A stretch of DNA of 64,000 bases from Ryuthela nishihirai (GCA_038380435.1 JAWZYU010000011.1:85784501-85848500); one strand, 5' to 3'; shown: positions 22,903 through 34,285, counted from the stretch's first letter. Notes: generated by a model from the sequence alone, not told the origin. Numbers and translations: made by a program.

Positions 22903-23327
22903 GGGAACGGAAGGGGAGGGCTGCCAGTTCAGTATGACCTACTGATCTGGTCATCTATGGCCACTTTTTTCTTTTTTTTTCAACCCTGCTGAGGAGTGGT
23001 CAACTTCACAGGGTCCTGGTGCTGACCATTTATACCTACTAGACTGACTTGTTTATGGATTTGAGCTTGATTATGGATCCTGGACTTGCTGCACTGGTGG
23101 GCCTCTGTTGAGGGAGAGTCTGCCGCTGTGTTTTCTGTTTGCTTCTGGGTTGCCAGCTCTAAGTGAACAGAGGCATGGGATACCTTATATCAGCTGGTGG
23201 ATAATCCTAATCAGAGGCCATTGCAGGTACCTGAACCTTACTTAGCTAGTTGGGCATCGTCAAGCCTAAACTGGAGTAATGTGTCTCAGGCAGGCCATAT
23301 GGTTCTTGAAAAAGTCCACTTGAAAAG

Positions 23328-24059
23328 GTGGTGCCTGAAGTTCCTACAACTTCAGCCTTTAGCAGAGGAGGAACAGGTCTTTGCCCCATGCCTGCGATCA
23401 GGGGGCTGTTTGATATTGTTGGCCCTACCAATCTCAATAAACCTAATTTCTTTAAAAATCCTACTAATCATTTTCTCTCTGCAGGAACGTGGAACGTGAG
23501 GACATTACATAGAGATTATTCTCTTGATGTCCTCATGCAGGAATTCCAGCGCTATAACCTAGATATTCTAGGCTTGCAAGAGACCAGATGGACAGGTAAA
23601 GGTGAGATACTTAAAAAATAACTTTAAATTTCTCTTTACAGGGAGGGAGGATGGAAAGCATCACCAAGGCGTGGGTCTGCTGCTCAGCAGACATGCTAGT
23701 GATGCTCTTCTAGGATATGAGTGCATTAATGAAAGGTTCCTTACAGCAAAATTTCAGACAAGCATTAAAGACATGAATGTTATCTGCTGTTATGCCCCCA
23801 CTGAGGATTCTGATGAGGATGAGAAGGATAGGTTTTACAGACAACTTTTGTTCTTGGTGACTTCAATGCCAAAGTTGGTACCGACTCTGACCTTTGGGGC
23901 GGAGTAATAGGCCCTTTTGGTATTGGTAGCTGCAATGGCAATGGGCAACGTCTCCTACAGGTAAGTAAACTCAATGGATTCAGAATAACTAACACTTATT
24001 ACAAACACCGCGACATACATAAATACACATGGGTTTCACCTGATGGGCTGCATAAGAAT
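23328..24059 (+). pseudogene. LINE endonuclease domain, two frameshifts
   Basis: The APE-type endonuclease is readable in three pieces. Frame 3 (from 23328) gives GTWNVRTL and GLQETRW with the catalytic Glu. A run of six A at about 23612 shifts the frame. Frame 1 (23602-23907) gives GVGLLLSR and VICCYAPTED. A second shift or deletion near 23840-23858 returns to frame 3 with LGDFNAKVG, which runs into the downstream RT frame carrying IGSDHYLV. The catalytic motifs survive, but the protein cannot be read through. Confidence 0.85.
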
Positions 24060-26327
24060 ATGATTGATTATATATTAATTAATAGCAAATGGGCTAGTTC
24101 TGTTAGAAATACCAGGGCATATAGGGGAGCTGAAATTGGATCTGACCATTACCTTGTTAAAAGTGTCTTGCAACTTAAACTTAAAAAGTGTTGTGCTAGG
24201 GTTAAAAAATTTACCTTTAATATTGAAGCTCTGAAAGACCCAGTTATAGCTAAAGCTTACCATGATAGGTTACTTAGTCATTATGACAGTCATGGTTTGC
24301 TTAATACTGAAGTTGAGGAAGAATGGGACCATTTTAAACAGGCTTTTTTGGAAACTAACAGTACTCTTTTAGGGAAAAAGGAGCAGAGGAGACAGAATTA
24401 TTTAAGTGATAAGGCACTTGAGCTTATTTCAGAAAGAAGGAACTGCAGGAATGTCCTTAATCAGTACCCTACTAGTCCTAATAGAAAGCATTACAAAGAA
24501 CTTAATAAACGTGTAAAGAATCAGTTAGCTACTGATAAGAATCTTTGGCTTGATGGCCTTGCTGACAAAGCTGAGGAAGCAGTTAGACAGCATAACAGCA
24601 GAGAGCTGTACCAGATAGTTAATGTTTTGTGTGGTAGAAAACGAACAGGTATACAGGGATTGAAGGATAAACAAGGCAAGGTTATAGAAGGTGAGGATTC
24701 TGTCATGGCTAGGTGGGCTGAGCATTTCAGTGATGTTCTAAACAATGTGGTTAGTTCTACTCCCATTGTTTGCAATGATGATAGATGCATTGTTGGCTTT
24801 AATGTTGGCCCTATAACGCAATCTGAAGTTAATTTGGCTATTTCTAAACTTAAACTTCATAAATCCCCAGGGGTGCATGAAATTACTACGGAAATGCTTA
24901 GAGCTGGGAATGTTTCTGTTACCATTTGGATGACTGAAATTTTGAATAACTTTTATGATAAAGGCATGGTTCCTAAAGATTTTACCAGAGCTATTATTAT
25001 CCTTATTTTCAAAAAAGGTGATCGCAGTTCTTGTGATAACTATAGGGTTTTCAGCCTACTCTCCGTTCCAGGTAAAGTTCTTTCCATGATTGTGCTTAAT
25101 AGAATTAAGAATCTGGTTGACAGGCAATTGCGTGATGAGCAATGTGGATTCAGAAGTGGTAGGGGATGTGTAGATCAGATATTTTCACTTAGGCAGATTC
25201 TTGAGAAATGTTTAGAGTTTCAGAAACCTTTGGTTGCTAGCTTTGTTGATTTCAAAAAGGCTTTCGACTCTGTTGATCGTCATAATTTGTGGTTGATTGT
25301 GAGATCATATGGTATACCAGACAAGTTAGTTAACATAATGAAAGCTCTCTATAATAACACTGAGTCATGTGTGAGAGTTGGTAAGGCTTGTAGCAATTGG
25401 TTTAGCATTACTTCTGGTGTTCGACAAGGGTGCATTTTGTCTCCTTTTCTCTTTAGTTTGGTTGTTGATTATGTTATGCGAAATTCACTTCAAGGAAAAG
25501 TTTTTGGCCTTAAATGGGCTGGAGATACGAAAATTTCTGATTTAGATTATGCTGATGATTTAGCCCTTTTGGCAAATGATGTTGATGAGATGAACTCTTT
25601 CATTCGAGCTGTTGATGAGACTGGTAGTAGAGTAGGTTTGGTTATAAACAGAGAGAAAACTAAAGTGATGAAAATTGGTCAGGCAGGTTGTAATTCAGTT
25701 AATCTGAATGGTTGCAGTCTTGAGCAGGTGTCACAGTTTAATTATCTTGGGAGCTATGTAACTGATACTGGTGATGTGCGGCATGAGATTAACAGACGAA
25801 TAGGTATTGCTGCCGGGACTTTTAAGAATCTATGGAGATTGTGGAGAAATAGGCGTATACACCTAAAGACTAAAATTAGACTGTATAATAGTTTAGTTCT
25901 TTCTAGGGTTAGTTATGGTAGTGAAACTTGGACGCTGTGTAAGCAAGATAACAAGAAACTAGATGCTTTTGATTCTAGATGCTTACGCAGTATCTTGGGC
26001 ATTAGGTGGTTCAACTTTGTAACTAATGATGAGGTTAGGCAAAGGAGTTTGCAACCTCCTTTAAGCAGCATATTGTGCTATTGTGCTGAGAGAGACTCCG
26101 TTGGTTTTGGCCATGTTGCCCGTATGAATAATTATAGATTGGCGAATAGAGTTATGAACAGTGTGCCTAAAGGTCTCAGAAAGAGGGGGAGACCTAGGAT
26201 GCGGTGGGCAGACAATGTCAAACAGGACCTTGTTAGAATTGGTGTGCAGTGGCCAGATGCAGTAGATGTAGCTCAGGACAGATATGCTTGGAGAATTAAA
26301 CTGCGCGGTCTGGTTGGACCTCCGTAG
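24060..26327 (+). CDS. LINE endonuclease C-terminus and reverse transcriptase, 755 codons
   Basis: Would copy LINE RNA into DNA at a nicked target. The first ATG at 24060 is internal to the original longer protein, so it is a frame start, not a known native start. Seen in order: endonuclease SDH (residues 28-30), a Lys/Arg/Glu-rich linker, IFKKGDRSSCDNYR, GFRSGRG, FVDFKKAFDSVD (about 394-405), GVRQGCILSPFLFSL, LDYADDLALL (YADD 497-500), and the C-terminal RGRPRMRWADNVKQDLVRIG. The RGIS of copy 1 is RVFS here. A short duplication of TATTGTGC near 26,078-26,095 reads the RERLRWWGHV segment locally out of frame as AERDSVGFGHV. The frame stops at TAG 26325. Confidence 0.9.
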   Translation: MIDYILINSKWASSVRNTRAYRGAEIGSDHYLVKSVLQLKLKKCCARVKKFTFNIEALKDPVIAKAYHDRLLSHYDSHGLLNTEVEEEWDHFKQAFLETNSTLLGKKEQRRQNYLSDKALELISERRNCRNVLNQYPTSPNRKHYKELNKRVKNQLATDKNLWLDGLADKAEEAVRQHNSRELYQIVNVLCGRKRTGIQGLKDKQGKVIEGEDSVMARWAEHFSDVLNNVVSSTPIVCNDDRCIVGFNVGPITQSEVNLAISKLKLHKSPGVHEITTEMLRAGNVSVTIWMTEILNNFYDKGMVPKDFTRAIIILIFKKGDRSSCDNYRVFSLLSVPGKVLSMIVLNRIKNLVDRQLRDEQCGFRSGRGCVDQIFSLRQILEKCLEFQKPLVASFVDFKKAFDSVDRHNLWLIVRSYGIPDKLVNIMKALYNNTESCVRVGKACSNWFSITSGVRQGCILSPFLFSLVVDYVMRNSLQGKVFGLKWAGDTKISDLDYADDLALLANDVDEMNSFIRAVDETGSRVGLVINREKTKVMKIGQAGCNSVNLNGCSLEQVSQFNYLGSYVTDTGDVRHEINRRIGIAAGTFKNLWRLWRNRRIHLKTKIRLYNSLVLSRVSYGSETWTLCKQDNKKLDAFDSRCLRSILGIRWFNFVTNDEVRQRSLQPPLSSILCYCAERDSVGFGHVARMNNYRLANRVMNSVPKGLRKRGRPRMRWADNVKQDLVRIGVQWPDAVDVAQDRYAWRIKLRGLVGPP

Positions 26328-26373
26328 CCCATGGCTGCTTGAGGATGATGATGATGATGATGATGAGAATATG

Positions 26374-27954
26374 CTGTAAAGTTAAAATCAATAAAGGATT
26401 TTTTTATTTTGCATTGTAGTTTTCTTTTATATAGTATTTTTTTAAGATATTTATTTTGGATCAGATATCAATAATATCGTGCTCAAAACTGTTTTGGATT
26501 AAACAAATTGAGGACTGAAAGGGTAAAAGAACATCTTAATGACCTTGACGAGATATCTGTCTCCTGTCGGCTGTCCAGGGGATTCCCCTCTTCCCATTCT
26601 CTCCAATGAGCTCGTAGGACCACTGTAACCGATTTATCTCATTTTGTATGCTGAAAAATATCGCTCAGAAGTAAAACAGTAAAATCCAACTTGTTTAAGA
26701 TCACGACTCGAAGACGACAGTCTGCTTTTCGTGAACTCTCAGCCAATGCTTTTTATTATTACCTCTTTTCAAATATTTCAGACTCGGTGTTTCGAAATGT
26801 TTTTAATTATTAGAACGCACATCTAAAGAAAATAATCAAAGCTCGGAAATGACCCCTTCTTTCGCAGCAGCCGTGACAAACTGCACCTAGGAAAACTTGT
26901 TTCTCGCGTGTTAAACAGTTTTGCATTGTGCCACTTTGCGGACAACGTGACGCCGTGAAGGTTAACTGAAATATCAGACCTTCAGTTTCATCCCCCATTC
27001 TCAATTAACTTTTAAATGAGAATTAATCCCTTTTCAGTTAGCCATCCAATCGTATCGTTGGTTGATGTAGTTCAAAAATCCTAAAGCATTATTACTTCAG
27101 TTCAATTATCGTGAAATAATATATCCTCTGGGAATTTCCCACGAAAATTTCTATTTACCGATTTAAACCTAACATTGCCAAACATTATTCACGAATAACA
27201 ATACACTTTTACGAGTAGACAGGCAATTCCTTTTCCTGATGACCTTCTGTAGACCAATACGTACAGCATGCAAATGCTTTGTCAGAAAATGATGTCAGCA
27301 GCGTTTTTAAATTGGTTTATTATTTTCAGGTTCAAGAAAATATCTTTGCGAAAATTCTCATTTTCATAATTTAACTTATTACCGACGGCATTACCTCGTT
27401 CACAACTGAGGCTCAAGATAAGAGGGTAAATATATTACGGCGGGAAAATCATTCAGATATATTGAGAGTGCATAGGATTTGGCTGTTCTGAACACGGGAA
27501 AAAAGAAAGGCTTAACGGACGAAGCCATTTAATTGGCGTAGGAGGAAGGGGATGGGGCAAGAAGGAGCGACTCAGGCTGCGATGCTGAAGATCCTCACTT
27601 TGCAATGGAAGGATTCTTGAAAAAAGATACTTCATTCATCGTTTGTCAACTATTGGCAAAATATTTTGCAAAAAGAAGAAAGCAATATTTCTTTTTACAG
27701 TTTCGGAATGCTGGAAGATAATTTTCGTACCAGCAATGAAATTCATTGGTGCTCGAAATGAAAGTATAATAGATAAAAGTGCGCATAACTTCAAGCACGA
27801 TGAAATGCTGCATCGAAAGGCATTGTGACATGACTACCATCAATTACGATCGGATTACAATTACGAATCAGAGCATGAGTTCCCACAACGGAAGTGCTGA
27901 AATTTGAGAAAAGGAGATGTTAATGTCTTCACACCTGATAGTCATACAACAATG
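26374..27954. other. Unassigned AT-rich sequence
   Basis: No gene or repeat recognised. Frames of 60-65 codons here have no visible domain. Confidence 0.35.
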
Positions 27955-28965
27955 CAAATGGATTCTCATACTGCTGATAAAATTTTATGGTAATGAAACA
28001 CATTCTTTCACAAGAACAGGTCTGAGATTGTGGGTCGTTCTGTGAAGGACTGCCATCTCAGAATTCTCCTGCCCAGGGTGTCCCATACATGTTATTGGAT
28101 TCAAGTCCGATATACTGGCCGGCTACTCCATCCTACGAATATCTTCACATTCCGGGAAATCGTCAACGAACAAAGCCTATGAGGATGAGCATTGTCTGTA
28201 AAGATGAAATCACGGTTTACAGAACCCTTGAAAATCCTCATAAGAAGCAAGAATATTGTCTCTTTATCGCTGAGTGAACAGAGTGGCTCAATGCAAGATG
28301 TGAAGCTCTGTGCAGCCCAGAACATCTCACTACAGCCTCCAAAATAGTGTCTTTCGTTGACGTTTCTAGCGGTTTCAGGGAGATCCTTTACACACTGAGA
28401 ATCAAACTGAATCAGCACTCATGTGTGAAGAGGATATTTGGCTCCACACATAATGTTTCTGCCTCAGATAATATGAGCTCCTCAGTTTAGGTGGATGAGG
28501 AGGACACAAATCATTGGTGTTCGTACATACAGACTTCGTTCATGAAGCCTCCTGTATACAGTATGTCTTGTAACAAATGCCCCTGTGCCGCTGACAGCTA
28601 GTGAGACAGTTGCCCAGCTGTTATTACCTTATGCAATCGTACCGAGTACTCCTTCCTAGGAATCCTCCATCCAGTCCAGGCAATCTCATTAGGTCGTAGT
28701 GTGAAATTCCCTTTCGTCCACAAGTGAGCTAGTTTAAACATCTTCTTGCTCATGCCCTGCCGTCGGTGAGAAAGAGGAGCCAATGAGATGGTTGGAAAGA
28801 TTCCTCCATTGATCAACTTTTATATCTGTTTTACTCAACTGAGGCATTGAAAACACGTTGGATGTCCTCAACAGGATTATCCCATTGCTGCTGAGAGCAG
28901 CCCTGTAGGTATTCTTTCTCAAACCTTGTCATCCAGTTCATTGTGCAGCAGAGAGTTCAGTTAAG
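27955..28965 (-). pseudogene. Tc1-like transposase pseudogene
   Basis: Minus-strand frames show worn Tc1 landmarks in order. Near 28,640-28,750 is an N-terminal MSKKMFKLAHLWTKG...ITAGQLSH region. Near 28,170-28,200 is FTDNAHPHR, matching the DDE second-Asp block (DNARPHR). Near 28,075-28,150 is DIRRME...LDLNPI, matching RMxWPAxSPDLNPIEHVWD; the third acidic residue is not preserved. Many stops and frameshifts. I found no terminal inverted repeats. A fragment of the same family lies at 22,335-22,545. Confidence 0.75.
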
Positions 28966-30615
28966 ACCGAAGTTAACCCAAATCATAAAATGTTTCATCA
29001 TTTACTTTGAGAATTAGTAGTTTTGAGCTTAGAACAAAATCATTTACGAACATATGAATTTTTCTCTAGCTCATATTTGCTGGGTTTTTTTTTTTGTTTC
29101 GAGTTTGAATTGTGATCGGACTGGAAAAGCAAATCAATCTTTAGTCCAGATCATCAATGAAGGTCGTCCATAAATTGCGTAACGCCTCGTGAAAAGGAGT
29201 GTGTGTGTATCGAGGGGGGGGTGGGGGGTTAGTGATTTTATTGCATCTCGTTACATAGGGAAGAGGTGTTACGTAACATTAAACCACGTGCCGAAAGATT
29301 AGCTGATTTGTCCAAAGGAACAACAAAGATTCGAGAATCGGTTTCAATTCAAATGGTAGTTTCCTTTTTGTGTTGCTTTTCGGCTGAGCTGCGATTTACT
29401 TCTGCGATCTTCTCTGTAACGAATAACGAATTATCCGTTAACGTGCTGTGCTTATTTCTGAAATTAATAATTTGCTTCTTTTTTCTGATGACTAAAATTG
29501 GCATTTTTTTTTGCACTATCATTTACATTGAACTTCTACTATCGTAACACCCCTAGTTGTTTATTACCTTAAAAAAGGAAGATTCTTGCAAAAAAGGGAA
29601 AGTGTTACACGAGGGGGGGGGGAGGAAGAAGGGATTTCCGATCACGTATTACTTACGGGGGAGAGTGAAATTTCGGCTGATGGAGTGTTTCGTAACCTCT
29701 GAAGAACCACTGACTCTTGTCGATCAAGAGGTGATCTAGATTCGAGTGCCGAAGTTCAAGAAGGAAGAAACAGAGCAACGAATCACGTGACTTCGGATGT
29801 TGCAAGCATCCGAAACGAACTCGTTACCGGGCCTTATTTGGCTTAATGTCTTTTCGTATATCCGTTTCCGGTGTGTGTCTTCAGCTCTCTTCAGTAGAAC
29901 GGAAAATTAAGACAAAAAGCGATCTCGTTATGACGCAAACTGTTTGCCAGTGTCCCCGAAATACGTTTCGACAGGAACCACGGTTAAGGTTTCAAGGCAT
30001 TTTCTCCCTAAACGATTTAAGAATATTTTATTTCCTCTGTTGCCAGTCAGTAATTACTGCGGATGTCGTAACCCTCCACATCTGAGCTCCAATGGATTCC
30101 GTCTTCAAAGTTCGTAGACTTGTAGGTAAGGTAAAGGCTCGAAGACGCCATTAAAACTTCTGCGCGATTCTGAAAATGCGAATCCTAATATTTCATCAAT
30201 ACCTATCCTACTCAAAAATAATTTTTTATTTATTCCAAAGTACATTAGCATATTTTCAATGCCGTCTAACAAGCGTTAACTGTGCTAAGATGAATCTTGA
30301 ATGGTTAATCTTTTTTCCCACAAACTTAGAATTAACAAACGATAGAAGTAATATACTCAACCATGCTAAATTTTTACTCTTCTACCTTTAGTACTATTAA
30401 CCCTAAAAAAAGTTCACAAAAAACTTGAATTTTCGAAAATATAAAAAATAATTTATTATCAGAGAAATGAGTGTTTCTATTTTGAGGCCATACGTTTCTT
30501 AGGAAAAAAGACCCTACTTGGTCTAGTTGTTAGCGTACCTGACGACTAAGACCAGCGGGCATGACCTTGTGTGAGTGTTTGTATGTTGTATGAGAAACCA
30601 GGACAATAATATATA
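28966..30615. other. Unassigned sequence with G-runs
   Basis: Runs of G at about 29213-29227 and 29613-29622. A tRNA box-A-like TGGTCTAGTTGTTAGCGT occurs at about 30519 with no box B. No gene recognised. Confidence 0.35.
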
Positions 30616-30762
30616 AAGAATTATTTCATATATTAAACCGACAATTTCATTCAATGGGATGGAGGAGAATTTTCCAAGAGATCAGTCTAGAAAAGCATCT
30701 GGAAAAATACATCTGGAAAAGCTGAAACAAGAGTATTTTGGAATAATCAATAAATTAGCCAC
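30616..30762. repeat. Inverted repeat arm A
   Basis: Inverted copy of 32147-32280. Shared sequence includes ATTAAACCGACAATTTCATT, AATTTTCCAAGAGATCAGT and GAGTATTTTGGAATAATCAA. Inside this arm, CATCTGGAAAA is duplicated. Confidence 0.8.
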
Positions 30763-30846
30763 TATGTGGCTAATTTATTGATTATTCCAAAATATCAATC
30801 CAAATAATCAATAAATTAGCCACTATGTGGCTAATTTATTGATTAT
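30734..30846. repeat. Two consecutive perfect hairpins
   Basis: The first has a perfect 29-bp stem (30734-30762 / 30766-30794) and the second a perfect 20-bp stem (30804-30823 / 30827-30846). Both have the 3-nt loop TAT and the same arm sequence (ATAATCAATAAATTAGCCAC). The arm derives from the edge of inverted-repeat arm A. Confidence 0.92.
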
Positions 30847-30854
30847 CAGGTTTT

Positions 30855-31015
30855 GGCCGGAAGACGAATGACTAGTCGGTATCGTGCCACGATTTCAATT
30901 TGCAGTTCCCAGGTTCGAGTCTCGCCTGTGTCAGAGTTGAAATTTGATTCTGCTTACCCAGAGTCGTCTCATCCAGTGGTGCAGCTGCATCAGGACCTTT
31001 AGCTCAGGGGGACCA
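30855..31015 (+). mobile_element. tRNA-derived SINE head, degenerate
   Basis: Box A-like GACTAGTCGGTATCGTGCC is followed at tRNA spacing by box B CAGGTTCGAGTCTCGCC, then a short tail resembling the start of the family A body (GAGTTGAAATTTGATTCTG). The rest of the SINE is not recognisable. Confidence 0.55.
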
Positions 31016-31274
31016 AAAATATAAACAAGGAAGTTTATCCCTTTTTTTAAAATTACAGGCACTCATTGCAATATATATTTTTAGTCAATTTTCAGAGTAG
31101 GTTAAACATTCGCAAAAGAAAAAGAATAATTTTGCACTTTCGAGGTACAAAAGAAATTGCAAAGATCGATTAGCAGCGCAAATGCTATCTAGAAAACTAG
31201 ATTTATGACAAAGATTTGTTTCACATTTTTCTCCTAGAAATAATATCAAAAATTTTGCAATCGATATAAGCTGT

Positions 31275-31650
31275 TTGGATGTTTTACCTTTGAGCAGCAC
31301 TTTTTTGCACATCATGGGCCAAATGGCCAGGTCACAAGGACCCCGAAGGCTCAAAGAAGGTTGGGCGAGGGGACCCATTGGAACAGCTGTTGGGAAACAG
31401 ATGTTAGCATCCCGTCAAGGCCATCCAGCGTGTTCTTTAACGTACACAGGGTGTGAGCCACACACGGAGCCGCTGCTTAACGTCCCATCCGACGGACGGC
31501 GGCCTTTTCAAGTCTGTCGGTGTGCCCTGCTGACCGTGGGCAGAACGGGGAATTGCTGAGATAAATCTCAACGCTGACGCAGCTGGGACTCGAACCTGGG
31601 AACTACAGATTACAAGCCTGACACGCTACCGACTGAGCCACCTCCGCTTT
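31275..31650 (-). mobile_element. Family A SINE, full length
   Basis: The 3' end (TTTGAGCAGCACTTTTTTGC, antisense) is at 31285 and the tRNA head antisense (GACTCGAACCTGGGAACTAC, ...CTACCGACTGAGCCACC) is at about 31590-31645. Flanked by an imperfect direct repeat (31260-31274 ATCGATATAAGCTGT, 31651-31665 ATCGATATGTGCTGT), which fixes the ends. Confidence 0.9.
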
Positions 31651-32146
31651 ATCGATATGTGCTGTCTCTTAAATTTTTACAATATCCTGGCCTTTCAAAA
31701 TCCTCCCAATTGCTGCTCACTGTCTTATTGAGGAGCAATTTTAATATATGCAATGAAAGTGCACAAAAGATGGCATTAACGTGGGGCGTAGAAACAAGAT
31801 TCCGGATGTGTGCCAAAAACAAACTTGTGGATGGCGAGTTTATATGAGTACCAGAGGCTTAAAAATTAACAAAATGGTTTCAAAAAACCAGGTATTCAAC
31901 GTTAGTTTCTACAGAGCCATTTTGGAATTTAAAAGGTGTTTTAAATGTTTAAATGAGATCACTAAGAACTTCCTCGTCTTGCATCCGAAAGACTTTATGA
32001 GCAGTAAGAGATGAGGAGTTAAAGGAAGCAGCAGAGCTTACCAACAGGGAATATAAATCCCACTTCACGTCTTCATTTGGTGCTCAGCTTCTGTCATTTA
32101 GGACTAGTTTGAAACTGGAAATATCCACTGATCTTTCGTAGAAATT

Positions 32147-32280
32147 TGTGCTAATTTATTGATTATTCCAAAATACTCTTGTATCAGCTTTTCCAGATGC
32201 CTTTCTAAACTGATCTCTTGGAAAATTCTCCCCCACCACATTGAATGAAATTGTCGGTTTAATATATAGAAAGTATTCAT
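32147..32280. repeat. Inverted repeat arm B
   Basis: Partner of 30616-30762. It lacks the doubled hairpin and has its own small indels. The 1.4 kb between the arms holds a SINE and a tRNA-like head. Confidence 0.8.
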
Positions 32281-32729
32281 TTTTCCAGTTGGCAAAATTT
32301 GAGGTGAGAGTTGGAAAAATTTCTATTTCCTCCCCCCTCCCCCCACACACGACACACCATAATCCCTTCGCCATGCACCTGCGTATAGTGCTCTAGAAGG
32401 TTTCTTACTCAGGAAGCAAACAGATGTTTATTCACAGTAATCTGCTTAATAAGTCAATAATATAATGTGTTTAGAAATGCTTACTATTATGTACCTAAAG
32501 TATTATTCTACATTATCGACCTCTATATATCTTTGAGAATACCAAAATAATCGAAAACGTTTTTAATGCACACGAATTCTCAGTGGTTAAAAAACTGGCT
32601 AAAAAGGTAAATATAGAAATGATTAAATTCACAATGTACATTTCCTAATGAACTTTTAACACGTGACTCTGTGCAGGGTCGGACTTTGACCTTCTGAGGC
32701 CTTAAGCTATGGCAGGTTTAAGAGGCCCT

Positions 32730-32950
32730 AAATATGCATAATTATAGATTAGCGAATAAGAACAGTATCTAAAGGCCTCAGAAAGAGGAGAGACTTAGGA
32801 TGTGGTGGGTAGACAATGTCAAACAGGACCTTGTTAGAATTGGTGTGCAGTGGCCAGATGCAGCAGATGTAGCTCAGGACAGATATGCTTGGAGAACTAA
32901 ATTGCATGGTCTGATTAGACCTCCGTGGCCCTTGTCTGTTTCAGGATGAA
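32730..32950 (+). mobile_element. RTE-like LINE copy 4, 3' fragment
   Basis: Matches the last ~220 bp of the LINE: AATTATAGATTAGCGAATA, GGTAGACAATGTCAAACAGG, CAGTGGCCAGATGCAGCAGA and the CCTCCGTGGCCC 3' end. 5'-truncated, as target-primed insertion usually gives. Confidence 0.85.
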
Positions 32951-33276
32951 GTTATGCAAATTTAACAGGCTCTATATATATATGTGGCAAGTTTAAAGGG
33001 ACCCAAAAATTCGAAAGTCAAAGTATATATTGCCTACTATGATTTTTAGGAAATATTAAAAATAAACTCGAAACTCGTGTGGTGAAAACATCATTCTAGT
33101 ATTGGTAAGAGGAGCAGTGTTTGCACAATGAATTCATTCAAATATTTTAAAAATCTTTTTGACATGAAACTTGAAATGCATTAAAATGAACTTAAAAATT
33201 AATCTTAGTGCTAATTTGCAAACATACATTATTCAGAAAAAAGTTTTTAATATATAAACGTTATAATGCTAATATA
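32951..33276. other. AT-rich unassigned sequence
   Basis: Nothing recognised apart from a short TA run (about 32974-32983). Confidence 0.3.
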
Positions 33277-33716
33277 CAGGGTGAATCTGAAAAAGTGGGC
33301 AAAACTTTACGGGGTGGTAGAACGCAGCTATACGAGCAATATTCGTCATAGAATGTATGGTCGGAATGCAAGCGGTGAGAAGTTAAAAGGTAGTTTTCCA
33401 CTGTCACATTTAAAGAATGCACACAAGAAGGAGAGGAGATACTTCAGAAAACATTTTATTAACAGGAATGTAATTGAGGTACATGCTCAAAGAAAGTGCA
33501 TATCCGCCATTTCGTGGTTAGTATAACCAGCCATCCTCTCGGCAATCCACGGTAGAAATGCCGTTGGGTGCAAGGACCGACCCTTTTATACCATTTCCAA
33601 CGCCACGTAGCGGCTCGCCGTTTGCCTTCCGCCCATACTTTCTATGACGAATATTGCTCGTATAGTTGCGTTCTACCACCACGTAAAGTTTTGCCCACTT
33701 TTTCAGATTCACCCTG
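33277..33716. mobile_element. Tc1/mariner-type MITE with long TIRs, 440 bp
   Basis: Inverted repeats of about 110 bp begin CAGGGTGAATCTGAAAAAGT at both ends. Each end abuts TA (33275-33276, 33717-33718). The arms include GTGGTAGAACGCA and GAGCAATATTCGTCATAGAA. Unique centre, no transposase. TA duplication supports the Tc1/mariner superfamily. Confidence 0.9.
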
Positions 33717-33718
33717 TA

Positions 33719-34285
33719 TATGAATTGTTTTTTCTAAATAATACTAATTTGTATTTATAAATATAACTTAAGTTTAATTTTAAAACTTACCAGTAGAAAT
33801 GACAAAAATATAAGAAATCTGTATATTTTTAGGTCCACACATGCTGACGTCATAAACTATAAACTTCATCCTGGAGAGAAGACAAAACTCTCACGTTTTG
33901 TACAGGATTTCTAAAAATTTAATGCAGTTCCTGAAAGACACTGGTCTCTTATCTCCATATATCCCTTTCAGTTTGATTCTTTAATGATTGTCTGATCTTT
34001 GAACGTTATGAGAGTCCAACAATCTTCAAAAGACCTTCAAAGACTGTAAAACCATTTTCGAAACTATTTAAACCGGTTGGTTTTTTCAAAGTGAATATTT
34101 ATTTTTATTGCCTTTTTGTCTAATCCAGGCTGCTAATATTCTCTTATTCCCGTTATCCGTTTACTCTGGGCAGTTACTTTGAAGAATTCTTTGAGAATAT
34201 CAAATTAACCTAATACATTTTTAATGTATTCGGTTATTTTGGTATTCTCAAATATTATATTATGTATATGTATATTTTTGATATG
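33719..34285. other. AT-rich unassigned sequence
   Basis: A stretch at about 34209-34255 (TTATTTTGGTATTCTCAAA) is an inverted match to about 32530-32570. Otherwise nothing recognised. Confidence 0.4.

Larger units (their letters stand above)
22905..26366 (+). mobile_element. RTE-like LINE copy 3, most complete
   Basis: Contains 5' UTR-like sequence (about 22,920-23,330), an apurinic endonuclease domain, a long RT frame, a 3' UTR of only about a dozen bases (CCCATGGCTGCTTGA) after the stop, and a (GAT)n tail (about 26,343-26,366). This is the RTE plan: one endonuclease-RT protein and a microsatellite-tailed short 3' end. ATGAGAATATG occurs at both 22801-22811 and 26363-26373 and could be a target duplication. 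It overlaps the tail repeat, so the 5' boundary is uncertain. Confidence 0.9.

Noticed and set aside
23197..23499. 100-codon plus-strand frame before the LINE endonuclease
   Set aside because: It lies in the LINE 5' region in a different frame from the endonuclease and shows no domain. It may be leader sequence but is unsupported as ORF1.
30505..30600. Box-A-like TGGTCTAGTTGTTAGCGT
   Set aside because: No box B follows; not enough for a tRNA or SINE call.
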